Below, piece by piece: positions 24,431 through 30,278 of a DNA stretch of 42,420 bases. The stretch comes from a virus. The stretch covers positions 1 to 42,420 of the IMG/VR virus record IMGVR_UViG_3300047678_000824. One strand, written 5' to 3'. The notes below the pieces were generated by a model. The model saw nothing but the letters and a program-made list of their open reading frames with translations, searched no databases and was not told the DNA's origin. Each line of letters opens with the position of its first letter. Position 1 is the first letter of the stretch. The position numbers were made by a program, and so were the translations under genes.

Positions 24431-24961
24431 TCAGGTGTTCGACAATCCGGCAGTCGTATCCGCGACGTCGTTCAGGATTTGGCGCAACTCCGTGTCGAGC
24501 AATTCCCGAACAAGTTTTGGATCGGTTTCCGAAGCCAGCAACGGTGCAAGCCGATCTGGCAGGTTCAAGGCGCGGTCGCGCAGGACGCGCAGCACGTTGA
24601 ACCATGACACTTTGACGCTATCGGTGCGCACGAGCGCGCCGGACTTTTCCTCATACTCCAGCTTGGCGAGGCGCGCGTTGTAGGCTTCCTTGATCGCGCG
24701 GCTCTGCGCGTAACTTGGGCCGCTGTTGATTCCAACCGTGTTTGACGGCGGATCAATAGGCCGCTCGATCTTACCTGTGTTCTCCTTGGCCGGTTTGCGC
24801 TGCTGCGCGGGACTGGTATTGCCGCCCCATGCCGCATCGGACTTAACTGGATCAATCGTGCCGTCGGTTTCTTTTGTGATACGCCCGGCCTTGATGGCCT
24901 TCAGAACAGCGACATGGCTCACGCCACGATGCCGCGCGTAAGCAGAAACATTCATTCCCAT
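24431..24961 (-). CDS. Terminase small subunit (Nu1-like)
   Basis: The 176-aa product (lambda Nu1 is 181 aa) starts with a winged-helix-like HTH: VSAYARHRGVSHVAVLKAIKAGRI, followed by a proline-rich linker (about residues 50-75) and helical segments (ARLAKLEYEEKSGALVRTDSV) ending in the subunit-interacting C-terminus. It recognises the packaging site and recruits the large subunit. A second ATG six bases in (24955) is an equally possible start. Confidence 0.88.
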   Translation of the reverse strand: MGMNVSAYARHRGVSHVAVLKAIKAGRITKETDGTIDPVKSDAAWGGNTSPAQQRKPAKENTGKIERPIDPPSNTVGINSGPSYAQSRAIKEAYNARLAKLEYEEKSGALVRTDSVKVSWFNVLRVLRDRALNLPDRLAPLLASETDPKLVRELLDTELRQILNDVADTTAGLSNT

Positions 24962-24970
24962 GTCGTTCGA

Positions 24971-25288
24971 TCATTTTTTCTGCGCCCGATCAATCAGCGT
25001 GGCGCGATCCCCCATCAGGCCGAGCAGCAGGTCAACCACGTCGCCCCTGTGTCCGCCGATGTGCCACACGGTGACATCCGTCGCTTCCGGATATTTGTCG
25101 TTCCATGAGCGGCTGGTTTTGTAATTGTAAATCGTGGCGACCTTGTCGCCCGGCAGGACGATCAGCCATTCCGCTTCGGTTTTATAGCCATCGCCTTTTT
25201 GCGGTTGGCCCCACAAGGCGACGAGGTCTTGGTAGGTCACTTTGATTGCCGCTTGGTAGCAGGTGCCGATTTTGCTGCTTCTTTTCAT
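24971..25288 (-). CDS. Conserved phage protein of unknown function
   Basis: The 105-aa product has a compact pattern of alternating strands and helices (TYQDLVALWGQP, WLIVLPGDKVATIYNYKTSRSW, TVWHIGGHRGDVVDLL). I recall similar short proteins in other phage genomes but know of no function. No metal site or catalytic motif is obvious. It lies immediately before the terminase genes, so it could be an accessory packaging protein or a late regulator; this is guesswork. Confidence 0.65.
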   Translation of the reverse strand: MKRSSKIGTCYQAAIKVTYQDLVALWGQPQKGDGYKTEAEWLIVLPGDKVATIYNYKTSRSWNDKYPEATDVTVWHIGGHRGDVVDLLLGLMGDRATLIDRAQKK

Positions 25289-25297
25289 GGCCGCACC

Positions 25298-25525
25298 TCA
25301 CAATGTGCCGCGATGCAAGGCCATCGCTGCGTTAAAAAGCGCTTGAGCCTCGGCAAGCTGCTTTTCAAAGCACATGATGGTGCCTATGGCTTGGTTCTGT
25401 TTGCCTTGCTCCATCGCGTCGCTGGCTTCTTTTGCCAGTCCGGCGGATTCCGTAAGCCTCTGCGTCAGCGCGGCGAGATTAGCGGCGATGGCGTTTTGGA
25501 TAATGCTGTTGTTGGCTTCGGTCAT
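25298..25525 (-). CDS. Small helical phage protein
   Basis: From the ATG at 25525, with GGGAGGAC upstream, the product is 75 aa. It is predicted to be almost entirely helical (ANLAALTQRLTESAGLAKEASDAMEQG...), with heptad-like spacing and one cysteine. No family is recognised. It is the first gene after a 15-bp palindrome at 25569-25583 and may mark the start of the packaging transcript. Confidence 0.6.
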   Translation of the reverse strand: MTEANNSIIQNAIAANLAALTQRLTESAGLAKEASDAMEQGKQNQAIGTIMCFEKQLAEAQALFNAAMALHRGTL

Positions 25526-25568
25526 GGCGTCCTCCCTTGTTTTGATGACACCATGAACGCTCTGTTCG

Positions 25569-25583
25569 CGTTGATTATCAACG
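25569..25583. promoter_or_regulatory. Perfect 15-bp palindrome, candidate operator
   Basis: CGTTGATTATCAACG is a perfect palindrome around a central T, 43 bp upstream of the 75-aa gene that begins the packaging block. On the minus strand it contains GATAATCA, the same 8-mer that forms and follows the -10 box of the leftward promoter facing the S24 repressor (39455-39462). It could be a repressor site overlapping a late promoter; the -35 region is weak. Confidence 0.4.
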
Positions 25584-25640
25584 AGATAAGCGAACATTCC
25601 TTTGCGAAGTACGCGGCCTTCCGATCATAAGATGATCGCA

Positions 25641-25994
25641 TCACGCGCCTGCGGCGATTTTGTAAATCCGTTGCCCGCCTTGCGGCTTGTCGGAAACGAT
25701 TTGGTAACCACGTTTCTTGGCAAGCGCGTGCGACAGCGCGGCGCGCACCGTATGTTTTTGCCAGCCGGTCACGGCGACCATGTCGTCGATGGTGGCTCCT
25801 TCGGGGCGCGTCAGCAATTTAATGACAATCGCCAGCTTGCTTTCCTTCGGCAGTGTCAGCGGAAGGGCGGCGACTGCAGCAAGTCCGGCTTGCATGACCG
25901 GGCTTTGCTTCTCCGAAGGTGCGCTTTTCTTCGGCGGGGATTTTGCCTTGGGTGGAGCAGATTTTCTGGGTTTTGATTGTTTTGTTTTACTCAT
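25641..25994 (-). CDS. DUF3489-family protein
   Basis: The 117-aa product begins with a lysine/proline/serine-rich disordered tail (about residues 1-32). It is followed by a winged-helix-like DUF3489 domain: KLAIVIKLLTRPEGATIDDMVAVTGWQKHTVRAALSHALAKKRGY, then a C-terminal GQRIYKI strand. DUF3489 proteins are small, probably DNA-binding, and common in alphaproteobacterial phages. GGAG precedes the ATG. Placed between the methylases and the packaging genes, it could regulate late genes. Confidence 0.8.
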   Translation of the reverse strand: MSKTKQSKPRKSAPPKAKSPPKKSAPSEKQSPVMQAGLAAVAALPLTLPKESKLAIVIKLLTRPEGATIDDMVAVTGWQKHTVRAALSHALAKKRGYQIVSDKPQGGQRIYKIAAGA

Positions 25995-26107
25995 GATGGA
26001 CTCCTTTCGTCGCCCATGAATGCTTCGTTCGCGCCGTCAATCCAGTGAATAAGGCGATTGTTTTATGACTTTCTGCGGCCATCGAGGATCATGTTCGGAC
26101 AATCTGA

Positions 26108-27334
26108 TTATGATGCGGCGATGCGCTCTGCTTTCTTGCCAGTGAAATCCTCCCAGCGTTGGACAATTACGTCGCAATATTTGGGATCAAGCTCAATTAG
26201 ACGCGCTTGCCGTCCCAGTTTTTCGCAGGCGACCAGCGTGGTGCCGGACCCGCCAAAGCAATCCAGCACGATGTCGCGGCTCTTACTGCTGTTGTGGATG
26301 GCACGTTCTACCAGCTCGACTGGCTTCATGGTCGGGTGAAGATCATTGACGCGAGGCTTGTTCACGAACCAGACGTCGCCTTGATCGCGTGCGCCGCACC
26401 AGAAGTGGTCTGTGCCTTGCTTCCAGCCATAGAGGATAGGCTCGTACTGGCGCTGGTAGTCCGATCGGCCCAGCGTGAAGGTGTTCTTCGCCCAAATGAC
26501 GAAGGTCGACCATTTGCCGCCAGCGGCGACGAATGCTTTTTGCAACGTGTGCAGCTCGCTTGATGACATGCAGACGTAAATCGCGCCCTTGCAGACGGCG
26601 AGCATATTAACGCAGGCGTCGTACAAAAACGCTTCGAACCCTTCGCCAAGATTGTCGTTCATGATCCTGCGATCGTTGCCGCGCATCTTGTCCTTGGCTG
26701 TGTTGCCATAATCCACGTTATAGGGAGGATCGGTGAACACCATGTCAGCCAGAGAGCCGTCGAGAACCATTTCGACGTTCGCCAGCACAGTGCTATCGCC
26801 GCACAGCAGCCGGTGATTGCCCAGGACGTAAACATCGCCCGGCCTAGTAACGGGATCGACCGGCGCTTCCGGAACTGCGTCTTCATCAGTGTTGCCCTCA
26901 ACCGCATTTGGATCGGCAAGAAGATCGGACAATTCATCGTCCGTGAAACCCATAACTGGTAGATCAAAATCTTCTGCCGCGAGAGCAGTCATCTCTGCGC
27001 GCAACAAATCTTCATCCCATCCCGCGTTGAGCGCCAGCTTATTGTCGGCGATGACGTAAGCGCGCTTCTGATTTTCTGTTAGATGGTCAAGCACGACAAC
27101 AGGCACTGTTGCGAAGCCAAGTTGCCTTGCCGCTTGAAGGCGCCCATGCCCGGCAATAATGCCAGCCGAAGTGTCTACCAAAATTGGATTGAGAAATCCA
27201 AACTCTACAATGCTTGCGGCGATTTGGCTGACCTGTTCCGGCGAATGGGTGCGTGGATTGTTTTGATATGGCACGAGTTTGTCGAGCGGCCAAAGCTCGA
27301 TACGCTCCGCCATACGCGCCTTCAGATCAGACAT
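26108..27334 (-). CDS. ParB-domain / DNA methyltransferase fusion (beta class)
   Basis: The 408-aa protein has an N-terminal ParB/sulfiredoxin-like domain (about 10-115) with PYQNNPRTH, NPILVD and GHGRLQAA motifs. It is followed by an N6-adenine/N4-cytosine methyltransferase (about 165-400). Motif IV is DPPY (202-205) and motif I FGGSGTT (360-366); IV preceding I marks a beta-class enzyme. It transfers a methyl group from S-adenosylmethionine to adenine or cytosine. No restriction endonuclease lies nearby, so it probably protects phage DNA or alters gene expression. It begins 6 bases after the m5C methyltransferase stop and overlaps the end of the second frame at 27322. Confidence 0.92.
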   Translation of the reverse strand: MSDLKARMAERIELWPLDKLVPYQNNPRTHSPEQVSQIAASIVEFGFLNPILVDTSAGIIAGHGRLQAARQLGFATVPVVVLDHLTENQKRAYVIADNKLALNAGWDEDLLRAEMTALAAEDFDLPVMGFTDDELSDLLADPNAVEGNTDEDAVPEAPVDPVTRPGDVYVLGNHRLLCGDSTVLANVEMVLDGSLADMVFTDPPYNVDYGNTAKDKMRGNDRRIMNDNLGEGFEAFLYDACVNMLAVCKGAIYVCMSSSELHTLQKAFVAAGGKWSTFVIWAKNTFTLGRSDYQRQYEPILYGWKQGTDHFWCGARDQGDVWFVNKPRVNDLHPTMKPVELVERAIHNSSKSRDIVLDCFGGSGTTLVACEKLGRQARLIELDPKYCDVIVQRWEDFTGKKAERIAAS

Positions 27335-28620
27335 GGTTGATCATTTTCCGTTGATGGTAGTGTTTGCGGCAGCCGCGAGAGTGTGGAACGCATAAGCCGC
27401 GACCAGCGGGACAACCCCGTTACCGCATACCCGCAGTCTGTCCACCCGACAGGCCAGCCCATCAGCGCCTCCACGAACAGCGGGTTCAAGGTGCGGGGCG
27501 CGGTCGAGAAACCGCTTCCACCCAAACTCGTCCGCGGGGCCTGGCGGGAAAGGTTGCTCCGCGTCGCCGTCTTGTTGTCGATCAGTACGCCGTCTTTCCA
27601 ATCTCGCGCCGTCGGCGTCGACCACGTCTTGACGATCTCCGTCCGGTTCCCGCCGCTGGAACGCTTTCCCGAACAGGAGCGTGGAGTCGGCCAAACCTTG
27701 CTGGCCTCGTTCAGGCTGAGGCCGTGATCCGAACTGGTGCTCCCCGGCTCCTGTGCGCGCGGCGTCGGCCAATGCACACGGGTCGTCCGATAGGGTTTGC
27801 CCTGACGTGCAAGCTCCAAATCCTCCTTGCTGTAGGGATAGGCCTCCGGTTGCAAAACGGTTTCCGCCAGCCCTGGTGTCCGTAGCACGTTGCGGCGATC
27901 CTTGCGTATCATCTTTTCCGGCGTGCGCGCGTATTTGACTTTGGCATCCATGGCAGTCGCGGTCGGCCACAAGATCGTCTGCGCCGTGAGCGAGCCGGAG
28001 CAACGATCCGACCTGTCGCCATTGCGTCGAAGAAAAGTCTCCTGCTTCTCGCTGCTCTCCTGCGCCCTCGGCGTAAGCCAAGATGAAGAGTCGTTCGCGT
28101 TTGTGCGGCGCACCGACTTCTTCCGCCGTAAACAACCCTGCCTTAACGCGATAACCCATGCGTCGAAGGTCATCGTGTACTTGTTCGAACCCCAATCGTA
28201 GATGTCCGCCGACATTTTCAAAGAAGCAGAGTGGCGGTTCGACTTCACGCACGATGCGGGCGATGTTCGGCCACAGATGTCTTGGGTCTTTGTCGCCGAG
28301 TTTACGTCCGGCGACGCTGAATGGTTGGCACGGATAGCCGCCATGGAGGATATCCACCAAGCCGCGCCACGGTCTGCCGTCGAAGTCGGCAACATTGTCC
28401 CAGACAGGCGCGCGATCCAGGGCCTCGTCTTCCATCCGCGCCACGAGCGTGGCCGCAGCGTAGGCGTCCCGCTCGACGTAACCCACAGTTCGATATCTTG
28501 GGACGGCGAGGTGGATTCCGAGGTCGAGACCACCGGCACCGGCGCAGAGGGACAGTCCGAAAAGGCTTCGCCCGCCCTCGCATGCGTCAACGCATCCGGC
28601 GGCAGGTAAAGCCAAACCAT
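27322..28620 (-). CDS. Overlapping long frame with WPTP repeats inside the m5C methyltransferase gene
   Basis: A second frame on the same strand stays open for 432 codons, from an ATG at 28620 (GGAG 11 bases upstream) to a TGA that overlaps the start of the next gene. The first half mirrors conserved methyltransferase codons and may be a passive shadow. The second half has recurring tryptophan-proline motifs (WPTPRAQEP, WPTPRSC, STPTARDWKDG) and ends with LNPLFVEALMGWPVGWTDC. I recall these features from the C-termini of phage m5C methyltransferases and their neighbours. The methyltransferase frame keeps motif X in the same DNA, so both frames seem to be under protein-level selection. Translation is not proven. 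Confidence 0.5.
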   Translation of the reverse strand: MVWLYLPPDALTHARAGEAFSDCPSAPVPVVSTSESTSPSQDIELWVTSSGTPTLRPRSWRGWKTRPWIARLSGTMLPTSTADRGAAWWISSMAAIRANHSASPDVNSATKTQDICGRTSPASCVKSNRHSASLKMSADIYDWGSNKYTMTFDAWVIALRQGCLRRKKSVRRTNANDSSSWLTPRAQESSEKQETFLRRNGDRSDRCSGSLTAQTILWPTATAMDAKVKYARTPEKMIRKDRRNVLRTPGLAETVLQPEAYPYSKEDLELARQGKPYRTTRVHWPTPRAQEPGSTSSDHGLSLNEASKVWPTPRSCSGKRSSGGNRTEIVKTWSTPTARDWKDGVLIDNKTATRSNLSRQAPRTSLGGSGFSTAPRTLNPLFVEALMGWPVGWTDCGYAVTGLSRWSRLMRSTLSRLPQTLPSTENDQPCLI

Positions 28621-28624
28621 CCAA
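27341..28624 (-). CDS. DNA (cytosine-5) methyltransferase
   Basis: The enzyme carries motif I LCAGAGGLDLG, the catalytic motif IV GGYPCQPFS (Cys99 from the start used here), motif VI ENV (136-138), motif VIII KRERLF (175-180) and a C-terminal motif X GNGVVPLVAAYAF (about 401-413). The target-recognition region between VIII and X is low in hydrophobics and unusual because another reading frame overlaps it. The first in-frame start upstream is a TTG at 28765 without a binding site. I prefer the TTG at 28624, which has GGAG 7 bases before it, giving 427 aa; this is uncertain. With its methyltransferase neighbour it forms an orphan modification pair, probably anti-restriction. Confidence 0.85.
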   Translation of the reverse strand: MDGLALPAAGCVDACEGGRSLFGLSLCAGAGGLDLGIHLAVPRYRTVGYVERDAYAAATLVARMEDEALDRAPVWDNVADFDGRPWRGLVDILHGGYPCQPFSVAGRKLGDKDPRHLWPNIARIVREVEPPLCFFENVGGHLRLGFEQVHDDLRRMGYRVKAGLFTAEEVGAPHKRERLFILAYAEGAGEQREAGDFSSTQWRQVGSLLRLAHGADDLVADRDCHGCQSQIRAHAGKDDTQGSPQRATDTRAGGNRFATGGLSLQQGGFGACTSGQTLSDDPCALADAARTGAGEHQFGSRPQPERGQQGLADSTLLFGKAFQRREPDGDRQDVVDADGARLERRRTDRQQDGDAEQPFPPGPADEFGWKRFLDRAPHLEPAVRGGADGLACRVDRLRVCGNGVVPLVAAYAFHTLAAAANTTINGK

Positions 28625-28876
28625 ACTCAAACTCCGTTTTGTGTTGTAACGCGGCCCGTAACCTGTAACCGCCTGTAACCCGTTTTTTCGCGCAGACGCT
28701 AAAAAACTACCGCGCCTCGCCCGCCCGCATGCGATTTCGCGCAGGAAGGACCCAAAAGATTTCAAAGGCTTGGCGGGAATGTTGGATGCAACGCGCGTCT
28801 CTCGCGAGCATGGTGTAACTATGCCTTAAATCAGAGGTTTTTGTCTGCAACGAAAGTGTCTGCCAGACATTTTTAT
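28625..28876. other. Gene-poor stretch before the m5C methyltransferase
   Basis: About 250 bp without a convincing gene. It contains the GTAAC repeat cluster at 28646-28679 and an AT-richer part around 28800-28870 that could hold a promoter for the methylases, though no clear -35/-10 pair is visible. A possible TTG-initiated extension of the methyltransferase (to 28765) crosses it but its codons look non-coding. Confidence 0.5.
28646..28679. repeat. GTAAC repeat cluster upstream of the methyltransferase start
   Basis: GTAAC occurs four times in 34 bp (at 28646, 28658, 28665 and 28675), three of them as GTAACC. On the minus strand they read GGTTAC, two within GGTTACAGG. They lie 20-55 bp upstream of both proposed starts, a suitable place for an operator or for autoregulation by the methyltransferase. 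Spacing is irregular (12, 7 and 10 bp). Confidence 0.45.
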
Positions 28877-29326
28877 TCACTCCACCAGCAGACGGTCGCG
28901 TTGCAGAGCAATGAAACGGCGACGTGACCAGCCTTTTGGCGGCGTCTTTTTGTTCAATCTCCACGCAATCACACAAAGGGCATAGAGCCAACGCTCATGT
29001 ACGGCGGCGCGGGCAAGCCCGACGACAGCGCAGATATGCTTCCAGCGTTCGCCGTGGGCGCGCAACCAGATGATCTTGGCGTCAATCGGATCAAGGCCAA
29101 TCGTCCAACCGATCGTGTGCTCCATGCGACTGATGGCGGCGGGGCTTGGCGCGGGACGTTTCATCAGCGGTGGTTCTTGTCCTACCAGATCGCTGAATTC
29201 ATAAACGATCTTTGGCCATGTGCTGAAATAGCCTCGCACCGTGACAGGTGGCAGGCGTTTCAGAATGTCAGCGGCTTCGGACAAACGTTCTTCGACCAAG
29301 GATGGCGTCCACTGTGCTTCAGTCAT
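28877..29326 (-). CDS. DUF6362-family phage protein
   Basis: From the ATG at 29326 (AAGGAGAACAGC upstream) the 149-aa product shows the DUF6362 pattern. This includes WTPSLVEERLSEAADILKRLPPV, RGYFSTWPKIVYEF, AISRMEHTIGW, and an HTH-like C-terminus with ICAVVGLARAAVHERWLYAL. The C-terminal part resembles sigma-factor region 4 or an antiterminator-like DNA-binding fold. The family sits near the end of early operons in alphaproteobacterial phages and is often suspected to control late transcription. That fits its place here between replication and packaging genes, but it is unproven. Confidence 0.8.
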   Translation of the reverse strand: MTEAQWTPSLVEERLSEAADILKRLPPVTVRGYFSTWPKIVYEFSDLVGQEPPLMKRPAPSPAAISRMEHTIGWTIGLDPIDAKIIWLRAHGERWKHICAVVGLARAAVHERWLYALCVIAWRLNKKTPPKGWSRRRFIALQRDRLLVE

Positions 29327-29516
29327 GCTGTTCTCCTTGGGATTGCTTCTTGCCGTAAAGTTTTTCTCCAAGCTGCCGGATCATCTGTTGTTCCGGCCAC
29401 GACAGCCGTTGGTCATCCGCCTTGACGACGAGAATGCCTTTGCTGTTCCAGCCTTCGCGTTTGATGTTTTCAGGATCAGGGCGATCGCCCCCAAAGCCGC
29501 GCGGATGCCAATTCAT
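29319..29516 (-). CDS. Small conserved phage protein
   Basis: The 65-aa product begins MNWHPRGFGGDRPDPENIKREGWN and ends in a charged tail; its middle is LVVKADDQRLSWPEQQMIRQLGEKLYG. I recall short proteins with this 'HPRGFGGDRPDPENIKREGW' opening beside RuvC-like resolvases in other phages of this group, without known function. Its start overlaps the resolvase stop (ATGA) and its end overlaps the DUF6362 start by 8 bases, which supports translation. Confidence 0.7.
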   Translation of the reverse strand: MNWHPRGFGGDRPDPENIKREGWNSKGILVVKADDQRLSWPEQQMIRQLGEKLYGKKQSQGEQHD

Positions 29517-29986
29517 GCTGCACCGCCTTGTTGCTGTATTGCCCAGTAGAGCAAGGCCAACGCATCGGCTTCGTTGTCGTCTTCAGGCGTATGGCCACGC
29601 GCGGTGACGGCGGTCATCACGGCCTTTTTGTCGGCATTGCCTTTGCCCGTGATGAATTGTTTGATGGTGCCGACCGGAACGCCTTCATAGGGAATGGCGT
29701 GGTGTTCACACCATGCGGTCAGGTGGGCAAGAAAGCCGCCATAGGCATGCGCAGCATCCACGCCGATGTGCCGCCGCACTTCTTCGAAATAAACAGCACT
29801 GATCGCGCCGGTGACGTTCTTGGTTTCCGTGAGCCAATGCTTGAAGCGCAGATAGCGCATACCGCCGCCTTCGAAGCGGCGCGGTTTGAAATGCGCCGTT
29901 CCGCTGACGATCGAGCCGTACTCGTTTTGCAACGCCCATCCGGTCGATGTGCCGAGGTCAAGGCAAAGCAATGTCGGTGTGGTCAT
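29513..29986 (-). CDS. RuvC-like Holliday junction resolvase
   Basis: From the ATG at 29986 (GGAGG upstream) the 157-aa product has an RNase H-fold resolvase pattern. The first acidic residue is Asp10 in LCLDLGTSTGWAL, the second Glu68/69 in VYFEEVRRHIG, and the last acidic pair is in DDNEADALALL (137-141). It would cut four-way DNA junctions formed in recombination or replication and so prepare concatemers for packaging. Upstream ATG at 29992 is too close to the ribosome binding site. It stands next to the putative origin. Confidence 0.88.
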   Translation of the reverse strand: MTTPTLLCLDLGTSTGWALQNEYGSIVSGTAHFKPRRFEGGGMRYLRFKHWLTETKNVTGAISAVYFEEVRRHIGVDAAHAYGGFLAHLTAWCEHHAIPYEGVPVGTIKQFITGKGNADKKAVMTAVTARGHTPEDDNEADALALLYWAIQQQGGAA

Positions 29987-30022
29987 GGGCATCCTCCGGT
30001 TCGGGGTAGAAAATTCGGGGCC

Positions 30023-30092
30023 GGAGAAAACCCGCCTACGCATGGGCGAAACGCTTGCGGTTTAGCCCATACGTAGTATGGGGAGTTTCTCC
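30023..30092. repeat. Long imperfect hairpin in the primase-resolvase gap
   Basis: Arms at 30036-30047 (CTACGCATGGGC) and 30065-30076 (GCCCATACGTAG) pair at 11 of 12 positions around a 17-nt loop. Outside them GGAGAAA (30023-30029) pairs perfectly with TTTCTCC (30086-30092), giving a roughly 70-nt extended stem. No U-run follows on either strand, so it is not a standard terminator. It may be an origin structure, a structured RNA or an mRNA-stability element. Confidence 0.7.
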
Positions 30093-30138
30093 AGAATCTG
30101 GGGCGGCGCAGGAATTGTGTGAAAACAAGGACTTGCGC

Positions 30139-30269
30139 GAGATTTCTAGATTTCAGGCCAGATTTCGCGGAAATCTGAATTTTCGCCGCAACGCCTTGAG
30201 TGCAAACGGTTTTCGGGCAATTCCAGATTTCAGGGGATTTCAGATTTCTGTGAATCTGGCCCAGATTTC
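30139..30269. repeat. Iteron-like CAGATTTC cluster, candidate replication origin
   Basis: The octamer CAGATTTC or its complement occurs at 30159-30166, 30170-30177, 30224-30231, 30241-30248 and 30262-30269. Near copies lie at 30139 (GAGATTTC), 30147 (TAGATTTC) and 30251 (TGAATCTG). One pair forms a perfect hyphenated palindrome, CAGATTTCGCGGAAATCTG, at 30159-30177. The cluster occupies the only large gene-free gap in the replication module and directly follows the primase-ATPase gene, as expected for an initiator-binding origin. Confidence 0.6.
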
Positions 30270-30278
30270 CACGCATGG

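Noticed and set aside
3870-24961. Gene transfer agent cluster instead of a phage
   Set aside because: The tail-tip genes are GTA-like, but a lambda-type terminase, integrase, repressor, replication and lysis genes are all present.
30139-30269. CRISPR array
   Set aside because: The repeated unit is only 8 bp, in both orientations and with irregular spacing; no long repeats or spacers. The Cas4-like gene is a phage recombination nuclease.
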